Shown here in pieces: positions 50,267-56,853 of a DNA stretch of 56,853 bases; the stretch's first letter is position 1; each line of letters begins with the position of its first letter. The stretch is from assembly GCA_947426865.1 (NCBI GenBank), contig CANEFS010000004.1, forward strand, positions 1 to 56,853, in the 5' to 3' direction. The notes beneath the pieces were generated by a model. That model made no database searches, was not told the origin of the DNA, and was given only the letters and a program-made list of their open reading frames with translations. The stretch is from an uncultured Coriobacteriaceae bacterium (GTDB taxonomy: Bacteria; Actinomycetota; Coriobacteriia; Coriobacteriales; Atopobiaceae). A program made the position numbers and the translations under genes.

Positions 50267-52425
50267 TTTGTCTCCAAATCCAAATTGATGTAGCCCTTAG
50301 CCACGTCAACCGAGTCAATCCGCACCTCTATCTTTTGCCCAATTTCATACTTTAAGCCGGTTTTCTCGGCAACAAGCGAGAGGTACTTCTCGTCGAAAGC
50401 GAACCAATCGCCGGCAGCCTCCCCTTTCGAGAGAAGCCGAGCGGGCAGAAGGCCTTGGGCGCCCGTTTCGTCCAGTTCGACGAAGGCGCCGAACTCGGTC
50501 ACGCTGACAATCGTACCGCGTTCTGCCTGGTTGATGCGCGGCAAATAGAAAGCGGCCATCATCACGTCGTCCGAAGCGCGCTCGGCCTCAGCGGCGTTTT
50601 TCTCGCCCTCGGTGCAAGCGGTGCAAAGCGCGTCCAGGTTATTTATGAGGTGAACGTAGCTTTTCGCCTTCATGCTCTGACCGAGAAGAGCCTTCACGGT
50701 TCGGTGCACAATGACGTCGGGGTAGCGGCGGATCGGAGAGGTAAAGTGCAGGTAGGCGGGGGCTTGAAGGGCGTAGTGGCCCTCGTTGACCGGCGCGTAG
50801 ATGGCCTTTTTTTGCGCTCGTAAAAGAAGCGTCGAGACGAGAAAGGCGTACGGAGTTTCCTGAGCGCGGTGCAAGACGTCCTCGATGGCGTGGGGGTTTC
50901 CGGCCACGATTTGCTCGGCTTGGTCGTTGGTGACAAGAGAGAGCTCGCGAAGGATGGGGATGGCGGCCTCGAGGTTTTCTTCCTTTGGACGCTCGTGGAC
51001 GCGGTAGGCCGTCTTGAGATCGAGATGAGCGAGCTTAGTGGCGACCGCCTCGTTGGCGAGAAGCATTGCTTCTTCTACCAGCTGCGTTGCGCGCGTGGAG
51101 GTTTTCTTTTCGATTTTGATGGGGACGGGGTCGGCGTTTTTTGGGGCGGTGTTCTTTTTGTCGTCGACGTTTTTATTGGCACCGTCCTTTGACGCGCCAG
51201 CATTAGAGTCCTTAAAGATGAACTTCAGCTCTTGTGACTCGAACTCAAGCGAGCCTTTGGCTAAGCGGCGCTGGTGCCTTTTCTCTGCCAGCTCCGTCAA
51301 GACCAAAAGCGAGTCGGCAATTTCTTCGAGCCGTTTGGTTTTCTCGGCGGGATTTTCTGGAAGGCCTTCGCCCTTCTCGAGAATAGAAAGGACAGAAGCG
51401 TTGAGCTGGGGGGTTTTGGGCTGAGCGTTGTGCTGTGGATTTGCGGGCTGCGCGTCTAAGAACTCCAGAACCGTCTCGTAGGAGAAGCGCCCGGCCGACT
51501 GGATGGTCGAGGGAAAGACGTCCATGCTTTCGATCTCAGCGTCTGCGGAAAGGTCAATCTCCACCGTCATCGCGAGGCGGGGCTTTCCCGGCACGAGCGA
51601 GCAGACGTCGTCGGAGAGCGCGAAGGGCAGCATAGGGACGACCTGGTTTGCCAAGTAGACGGAGCAAGTTCGCTTCTGCGCCTCCTTGTCGAGCGGGGAG
51701 CCGGGTGTCACATAATGCGACACGTCGGCGATGGAAACGGAGAGAAAATAGCCTCCATTCTCGCGCTTTCTCGCAAAAACGGCGTCGTCAAAATCCTTCG
51801 CATCGGCCGGGTCAATCGTCACACAGCAGACGCCGGTGCGGTCTTGGCGGAGGGAGTTTGAAGAGCAGGGTGCTGGTTGATTCGAGTTTTTCGAGGAGAG
51901 GCGCGCGGGCGAATTCTTTTGACCAGAAGCGTTGTCTTGGCGGGAACCGGCGTTTTGACCGGAAGCGGCGTCTTGCCATCCTCTGGAAGTTTGAAGTTCC
52001 TCTGCGCGATGCGCTTCAAGTTCAATCTCTCGCGCGGCGCCCTCAACTTTTTCGGGAAAGCGCTTAGGCAGCTTGTAGCGAGAATAGATTTCCGCGAGCC
52101 CTTTTTGGACGGGCGACAAGCGTTTATAGGGCGAGCGCGCTTTGCCTTTGCCTTTAGCAAAACCCCTGCGTGCATGCTTTTTTTGCTTGCGCGCAAGGGC
52201 CTTTTTTGCCTCGGGGCTGCACCGACCTCGCTTCCAATCTTTTACCGATTTGCTGTTGCGAGAGGCGCTGGCGCCACGAGACTGATTGCGCGATTGATTG
52301 CGCCCGGAAGCGGGCCGAGAAGATTTGCCTGACGCACGGGAGCCGCCAGAAGATCCTGAGCCGCGCTGGGTCCCAGAGCGGGACCCACGCCCAGACTTGC
52401 GCGAGGACGACGACTTAGAAGCCAT
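50263..52425 (-). CDS. rnr: RNase R family 3'-5' exoribonuclease
   Basis: A 720-residue RNase II/R enzyme that degrades structured RNA and helps tmRNA turnover of faulty messages. The catalytic TIDPADAKDFDDAV with its Asp residues, FTSPIRRYPDVIVHR and a C-terminal S1 domain (GTIVSVTEFGAFVEL) are clear. The first 120 residues are Ser/Gly/Arg- and Lys-rich and partly repetitive, and a second low-complexity stretch follows at about 145-190. Recognisable cold-shock domains are absent or highly reduced, which is unusual. Confidence 0.92.
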   Translation of the reverse strand: MASKSSSSRKSGRGSRSGTQRGSGSSGGSRASGKSSRPASGRNQSRNQSRGASASRNSKSVKDWKRGRCSPEAKKALARKQKKHARRGFAKGKGKARSPYKRLSPVQKGLAEIYSRYKLPKRFPEKVEGAAREIELEAHRAEELQTSRGWQDAASGQNAGSRQDNASGQKNSPARLSSKNSNQPAPCSSNSLRQDRTGVCCVTIDPADAKDFDDAVFARKRENGGYFLSVSIADVSHYVTPGSPLDKEAQKRTCSVYLANQVVPMLPFALSDDVCSLVPGKPRLAMTVEIDLSADAEIESMDVFPSTIQSAGRFSYETVLEFLDAQPANPQHNAQPKTPQLNASVLSILEKGEGLPENPAEKTKRLEEIADSLLVLTELAEKRHQRRLAKGSLEFESQELKFIFKDSNAGASKDGANKNVDDKKNTAPKNADPVPIKIEKKTSTRATQLVEEAMLLANEAVATKLAHLDLKTAYRVHERPKEENLEAAIPILRELSLVTNDQAEQIVAGNPHAIEDVLHRAQETPYAFLVSTLLLRAQKKAIYAPVNEGHYALQAPAYLHFTSPIRRYPDVIVHRTVKALLGQSMKAKSYVHLINNLDALCTACTEGEKNAAEAERASDDVMMAAFYLPRINQAERGTIVSVTEFGAFVELDETGAQGLLPARLLSKGEAAGDWFAFDEKYLSLVAEKTGLKYEIGQKIEVRIDSVDVAKGYINLDLETK

Positions 52426-52438
52426 CCCTCTTGCCTAA

Positions 52439-53365
52439 CTAAACCTTTAAGTAGCGACGCATGGCAATCGCCGAGCCAAACAGACCCAGGAGAATGCCGA
52501 TGATGATGAGAGCAAGATAGGTCAGAGCCACCGTTGCCGTACTGACTGAGAAGCTCAAAAACTGAAGAGCGTCCTCAAGATGCGGAACGAAAACGGAGAG
52601 CAAAACTTGCAGGATAACGATGGCAAGTATCGAGCCAAAAAATGCCTCCATCGCGCCTTCCATCAAAAATGGTCCGCGAATGAAACCGTTGCTCGCTCCT
52701 ACCAGACGCATGATGGCAATCTCGCGGCGGCGGGCGGCGATGGCCAAGCGAATCGTGTTGTTAATGAAGACGAAGGCGACAAAGGTCAAAAGCAAGACGA
52801 GCACAGCAGCGATGATGCGAATGTAGTTTGTGACGTTAAAGAGGCGGTCAACCGTATCCTTTCCGTATTGCACCGACTGTGCCGGATCTTCCGGGTCGTC
52901 GCAAATCTTTTGAAAGTTAGCGTCATCTGTGAGTTTCTCGGCTGTTGTTTGAACCAACTTGGGATCGTCCAACTTGATAACGAGGGACGCGGGCACGGGA
53001 TTTTGCCCATCCAAAGCGTCAACGGCAGAGGTGGCGTTGCGGTTCGACATCGTAGTGCGATATTCTTCCAGAGCCTGGTCTTTCGACTTGTACGTCACCG
53101 ACTCGACGTTGTCCCACTTCTCGATTTCTGCCTTCATGGAATCGACGGCACTTTGGTCAGCTCCATCCGAGAGAAACGCCTGAATAGTGACCTTGTCCTC
53201 GACAGATCCCACCATGCGAGAAAGCATTGATGAGCCAATCATGAACAGGCCGATGATGAAGAGCGAGAGGAAAATGGTGACGACAGCACCAAGAGCGGTC
53301 GACCAATTCCTGCGGAAATGGAGGAACGCTTCGTGGAATGAGTAGCGAAAATTAGAGAGCACCAT
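52439..53365 (-). CDS. ftsX: cell division protein FtsX
   Basis: FtsX is the membrane part of the FtsEX complex, which switches on cell-wall hydrolases at the septum. There are four membrane segments and a large external loop between the first two (about 60-180). NFRYSFHEAFLHFRRN at the start and AIAARRREIAIMRLVGASNGFIRGPF are typical. The preferred start 53365 overlaps ftsE by 14 bp; an ATG at 53425 is less likely. A PcsB-like hydrolase (17587-18762) is a candidate partner. Confidence 0.94.
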   Translation of the reverse strand: MVLSNFRYSFHEAFLHFRRNWSTALGAVVTIFLSLFIIGLFMIGSSMLSRMVGSVEDKVTIQAFLSDGADQSAVDSMKAEIEKWDNVESVTYKSKDQALEEYRTTMSNRNATSAVDALDGQNPVPASLVIKLDDPKLVQTTAEKLTDDANFQKICDDPEDPAQSVQYGKDTVDRLFNVTNYIRIIAAVLVLLLTFVAFVFINNTIRLAIAARRREIAIMRLVGASNGFIRGPFLMEGAMEAFFGSILAIVILQVLLSVFVPHLEDALQFLSFSVSTATVALTYLALIIIGILLGLFGSAIAMRRYLKV

Positions 53366-54548
53366 AGTAACCGTAACCTCCTCCTTCTTGATCGCGGATG
53401 ACATGTCCTGCCTCGAGGGCGACAACGCGCTTCTTCATGGAGTCGACCATCTCGCGATCGTGCGTGGCCATGACAACGGTTGTGCCGGTGCGGTTAATGC
53501 GCTCCAAGAGCTTCATGATGCCAAGAGAGATGGCAGGATCCAGGTTTCCGGTGGGCTCGTCGCAGACCAGAAGAGGCGGGCGATTCACCATGGCGCGCGC
53601 GACGCTGACGCGTTGCTGCTCGCCGCCGGAGAGTTGATCGGGGTACATATCGGTTTTCTCGGCCAGACCTACAAGACGAAGAACCTCGGGCACCTGCGTG
53701 CGAATGACCGAGCGCGGCTTTCCAATGCACTCAAGCGTGAAGGCCACGTTTTCGTAGGTGGTTTTGTCGGGCAGCAGCTTAAAGTCCTGGAAGACGCAGC
53801 CAATTTGGCGGCGAAGATAGGGCACTTTCCAGTTGCGCATGCGGCCCAGCTCTTGGCCGGCAACCATGACGTGGCCGTCGGTAGCGACAATCTCGCGGGT
53901 CAGAAGCTTCAAAAGCGTCGACTTACCCGAGCCCGAATGTCCTACGAGAAAGACGAACTCGCCGGGGTAAACCTCGAGCGAAACGTCCTCAAGCGCCGGT
54001 TCGTTGGGGCGCGCCGGGTATATCATCGAGACGTTTTTCATCAAAATCGTCGGGGTGCCCGTGCGCTTAATTTTCTTTGCTGGCCCTTTTGGTGCTAACG
54101 CCGAGAAAACCGACTCGTAGGTTTCTTGCGCGGGCGTCTGCGTGTTGGGAATCGACGTCGTAATTTTCTGGCGCCTCGCAGCGCTTTTATCGCTTTGCGT
54201 AAGCGCGGGGTTTTCCGGGTTGGCAACGGGCGGCGTTAGGTCTGAGAGTGCCTTACCCTGCATTTTTGCCGTTTGAGGAATGACCGCATCGATGCCGTCG
54301 AAAGTCGAATCGGTTTCGGTCGTGTTCTTTTTGGATTCCGAGAAAGTGTGTGCCTTTCTTTTAACAGACGCCGATTTTCTCCCAAGCTTTCCCGTCCTGG
54401 CTGCGCTGCTGGCGGTGCCAGCATGCCGATCGCCGTGGGCACCTGCGTCATGGGTACCATGGGTGCCAGACTCGGGAGATGCTGCATGTGCCGAGCTTCC
54501 CAAATCGTCATCGATATCGGGGATGCGGCCTGCATCAACTTTAGCCAC
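53352..54548 (-). CDS. ftsE: cell division ATPase FtsE with long N-terminal extension
   Basis: FtsE is the ABC ATPase of FtsEX. The ATPase domain starts at about residue 167: Walker A GHSGSGKST, signature LSGGEQQR, Walker B LLVCDEPTGNLD and the H-loop ATHD. It is preceded by about 165 residues of low-complexity sequence (His/Gly/Ala at first, then Lys- and Thr-rich), whereas FtsE usually has about 220-230 residues in all. GTG 54548 is the start because AAGGAG lies 6 nt before it. The extension contains a chromosomal 12-bp GCCGAGAAAACC word. Confidence 0.94.
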   Translation of the reverse strand: MAKVDAGRIPDIDDDLGSSAHAASPESGTHGTHDAGAHGDRHAGTASSAARTGKLGRKSASVKRKAHTFSESKKNTTETDSTFDGIDAVIPQTAKMQGKALSDLTPPVANPENPALTQSDKSAARRQKITTSIPNTQTPAQETYESVFSALAPKGPAKKIKRTGTPTILMKNVSMIYPARPNEPALEDVSLEVYPGEFVFLVGHSGSGKSTLLKLLTREIVATDGHVMVAGQELGRMRNWKVPYLRRQIGCVFQDFKLLPDKTTYENVAFTLECIGKPRSVIRTQVPEVLRLVGLAEKTDMYPDQLSGGEQQRVSVARAMVNRPPLLVCDEPTGNLDPAISLGIMKLLERINRTGTTVVMATHDREMVDSMKKRVVALEAGHVIRDQEGGGYGYYGAL

Positions 54549-54687
54549 AGTTACTCCTTTGGTTTCTGTTTCCAGCTGACTATTTTAACAAAGATGCAAG
54601 TTTTACCCAAAAGGGGGCCGCCCGTGCAATGGCCAAGGCTCCAGCGCCTGGCCGCGACGCCCGCTTTTTGCGCTATTATGGAGAGGT

Positions 54688-56505
54688 ATGAAATTGCAAG
54701 ACCTGAAAGATACATCCCAGCTGAGCGCCCTAAGCTTTCCCGAGCTTGAAGACCTCGCCCAGCAAATCCGAGAAGCCCTTCTTACCAAGGCTTCCCAAGT
54801 CGGCGGCCACCTCGCCCCCAACCTCGGTGTTGTCGAGCTCACGCTGGCACTGCATCGCACGTTCAACTCCCCTGCCGGCAAACTCGTTTTCGACGTTTCG
54901 CACCAGACATACCCGCACAAAATGCTCACCGGGCGCGCGAAGGCTTTTCTCGATCCGGCGCACTTTGGCGACGTCTCCGGCTTCACCTCCCCGCTCGAGT
55001 CCGACCACGACCAGTTCACCGTCGGCCACACCTCGACCTCGGTGGCGCTTGCGCTGGGCCTGGCAAAAGCGCGTGATCTTCTCGAAAAAAACTACCACGT
55101 TGTGACCGTTATTGGCGACGGTTCCCTCTCCGGCGGCGAGGCGTTTGAGGGCCTTGACGCGGCCGGCGACTACCGCGGCAACCTCATCATCATCGTGAAC
55201 GACAACGATTTTTCAATTGCTGAAAACCACGGCGGCATCTACGCGAACCTGGCCGAGTTGCGCCGCACGAAAGGCGAGGCGCACAAGAATTACTTCCGCG
55301 CCCTGGGCCTCGATTACCGTTACGTGGAAGACGGCCACGACCTACAGATCCTCTGCCAGGCGCTGGAGGCGGTTCGCGACACGGAGCGCCCTGTGGTGCT
55401 CCACATCCACACCGTCAAAGGCAAGGGCTATCCTCCAGCCGAGAAAAACCCGGAGCTCTTTCACTCCACGGGCCCGTTTGACCGCGCCACCGGCAAAGCG
55501 CTCGCCGCCGGCCAGACCGATGCCGCAACGCTTTTTGGCGCCGACACCGAACGCATTCTGAAGCGCGCCATCGATCAAGACAAGCACGTGGTGGGTATCA
55601 CTGCAGGTACGCCTTCGATGATGGGCTTTTGGAAGCCCGAACGCAATGAGGCCGGAAGGCACTTCATCGACGTCGGCATCGCAGAACCCGCCGCCGTCTC
55701 ACTTGCCGCAGGCCTCGCAAAAGGCGGTGCGCAACCGCTTTTCGCCGTGCGCTCCACGTTTGTCCAGCGTGCCTACGACCAGATCGCCCAAGACGTCTGT
55801 ATCGACTCGCTGCCTGTGACCTTCGTCATCTTCACGGGCTCGCTCTACGCCATGCACGACATTACTCACCAGGGACTTTCCGACATCCCACTGCTCTCGT
55901 CGATCCCCAACCTCACCTACCTCTGCCCCACCTCGGCCGCTGAGTATGAGGCGATGCTGACCTGGTCGCTCTCGCAGCGCGACCTCTCCGTCGCCATCAA
56001 GCTACCTGGCATTTACCAGGAAGACGCCCCTGTGGCTGCTTCGTGCGCCGCATTGGCTGCTGCACCTGCTGCATCTGCTGCGCCTGCTGCATCTGCTGCT
56101 GCCAAAACGCCTTTCTCGACTTACCAAGTTGTGCGCGAGGGTTCAAAAGTTGCCCTTCTGGGGCTGGGAACTTTCCTGCCGCTTGCCGAGGAAGCCGCGA
56201 AGCTTTTGAAAGAGCAATGCGGGATTGATGCGACCGTTGTGAATCCGCGTTTTTGCTCGGGTGTTGACAAAGCGGGACTGCGGCGGCTAGCCGTGAAACA
56301 CGAGCTCATTGTCACGCTTGAGGACGGACGCGCTGAGGGTGGATTTGGCGATAAGGTGGCGGCGTTTTGCGGAACTGACTCGGTGAAAGTGCTGGTAAAA
56401 GGAATCTCGCAGGAGCTCGTGCGCAAATATAGCGTTGAGGGCCTTCTCGAGAAAAACGGCCTGACGGCGCCGCAGCTTGTGGCTGAGATTCAAGAGCTGC
56501 TTTAA
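54688..56505 (+). CDS. divergent DXS-like thiamine diphosphate enzyme
   Basis: A 605-residue transketolase-type enzyme most like 1-deoxy-D-xylulose-5-phosphate synthase: GGHLAPNLGVVELTLALH, FDVSHQTYPHKMLTGR, GHTSTSVALALG, GDGSLSGGEAFEG and NDNDFSI. The catalytic Glu is in VGIAEPAAV, where Gln-His normally follow. The DRAGxVGxDGxTHxG block is changed to FTGSLYAMHDITHQG, so the arginine that grips the phosphate substrate is missing. An Ala-rich linker replaces part of the third domain. It may make DXP with low activity or use another acceptor. Confidence 0.75.
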   Translation: MKLQDLKDTSQLSALSFPELEDLAQQIREALLTKASQVGGHLAPNLGVVELTLALHRTFNSPAGKLVFDVSHQTYPHKMLTGRAKAFLDPAHFGDVSGFTSPLESDHDQFTVGHTSTSVALALGLAKARDLLEKNYHVVTVIGDGSLSGGEAFEGLDAAGDYRGNLIIIVNDNDFSIAENHGGIYANLAELRRTKGEAHKNYFRALGLDYRYVEDGHDLQILCQALEAVRDTERPVVLHIHTVKGKGYPPAEKNPELFHSTGPFDRATGKALAAGQTDAATLFGADTERILKRAIDQDKHVVGITAGTPSMMGFWKPERNEAGRHFIDVGIAEPAAVSLAAGLAKGGAQPLFAVRSTFVQRAYDQIAQDVCIDSLPVTFVIFTGSLYAMHDITHQGLSDIPLLSSIPNLTYLCPTSAAEYEAMLTWSLSQRDLSVAIKLPGIYQEDAPVAASCAALAAAPAASAAPAASAAAKTPFSTYQVVREGSKVALLGLGTFLPLAEEAAKLLKEQCGIDATVVNPRFCSGVDKAGLRRLAVKHELIVTLEDGRAEGGFGDKVAAFCGTDSVKVLVKGISQELVRKYSVEGLLEKNGLTAPQLVAEIQELL

Positions 56506-56846
56506 TTGAAAGCTTCTAAAATAGGGGCATTTTTCTTTACGCTTTCAAAAAACGGCACTTTATCTTTTTTTCTGTGTCGAACTGAATTTCATGTTTGTGT
56601 AAAAAAGAAGTTTTTTGCAATTTTTTTTAAAGCAAAAAAGCCGATTTATCAAAAGATTTCTTAGTAACACATCTACCTGCGGTTATCGCAAAAGTTGTAC
56701 CCAAAAAGGCCGTTTTAGTCGCAAAAGTTGCATTCCAAAGTCATTGAATTTTGCTTGAATCGAACAGCAAGACTATATAAACTTATACCGTCATTTATAT
56801 TAGCGCATGAGCAAGCATCAAAAAATTAAAGGAAAGGAAGCGTAAG
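56506..56846 (+). promoter_or_regulatory. AT-rich leader with promoter and 11-bp direct repeats
   Basis: This 341-bp gap has two copies of CGCAAAAGTTG (56687-56697 and 56720-56730), 33 bp apart (three helical turns). Downstream are TTGCTT (56751-56756) and TATATA (56774-56779) separated by 17 bp. The repeats are well placed for a regulator of the next gene. GAAAGC/GCTTTC after the DXS-like gene may help termination. No gene is seen in the gap. Confidence 0.6.
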
Positions 56847-56853
56847 ATGAGTT
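56847..56853 (+). CDS. start of a gene cut by the window edge
   Basis: ATG AGT T at the last 7 bases follows a good ribosome site (AAAGGAAAGGAAG) and a promoter-like sequence. Only two codons are visible, so the product is unknown. Confidence 0.55.

Overview
The window looks like the chromosome of an anaerobic actinobacterium of the class Coriobacteriia, probably near Atopobium, Lancefieldella or Olsenella. This is inferred from gene content, not from a marker search. The pointers are a 1,584-residue tandem 2-hydroxyacyl-CoA dehydratase-type activase, a fused EcfA-EcfA' ATPase, a CwlM-like protein, FtsE with a very long N-terminal extension, a rubredoxin/flavin reductase pair, an ssrA tag ending ALAA, and several proteins with lysine/alanine-rich histone-H1-like tails.

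Region 1 (128-8750) is an 8.6-kb integrative element in the 3' end of the initiator tRNA-fMet gene. A 46-bp direct repeat bounds it, and it appears to have supplied both a new tRNA 3' half and a new terminator. Its backbone is a tyrosine integrase with a degenerate HNH tail, an HUH-type Rep, an FtsK/TraB-like translocase and a Pra-like protein, which is the layout of a miniature actinomycete integrative conjugative element (AICE). The cargo is a defence-like cassette: an M.EcoRI-family adenine methyltransferase whose C-terminus is split by an (AG)11 tract, two alternative C-terminal modules, a DUF262-HNH (GmrSD-like) nuclease and a small unknown protein. All three reading frames after the AG tract are open long enough to give three different methyltransferase C-termini, and the later genes are chained by TAATG stop/start overlaps. 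This is the most unusual system in the window.

Region 2 (8.8-26.3 kb) holds pepT, the giant activase, a membrane-anchored serine hydrolase, murB, a secreted NlpC/P60-like cell-wall hydrolase, a complete ECF transporter (RibU-like S, fused A-A', T) with a CwlM-like gene in front, an isoprenyl diphosphate synthase, galE, a SemiSWEET and tRNA-Thr. A parS-like palindrome lies at 15069-15084.

Region 3 (26.4-41.5 kb) is almost all on the minus strand. It holds a run of proteins with lysine/alanine-rich tails (SurA-like, HEAT, NYN, membrane, DegV), then hpf, a solitary substrate-binding lipoprotein, comFC-tatD-rsmA-metG-rsmI, a GH5 glucanase, tRNA-Phe and a DUF2804 protein.

Region 4 (41.6-56.8 kb) holds pyk, a Cof-type HAD phosphatase, a CBS-type family II pyrophosphatase, fruK, rubredoxin, ssrA (tmRNA), a flavin reductase, smpB, a TPR-like gene, RNase R, ftsX, ftsE, a divergent DXS-like enzyme, and the first codons of another gene. 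The trans-translation partners (ssrA, smpB, rnr) lie together.

A 12-bp word, GCCGAGAAAACC or its complement GGTTTTCTCGGC, recurs across the chromosomal part on both strands, inside and between genes, far above chance. I found no copy in the inserted element.
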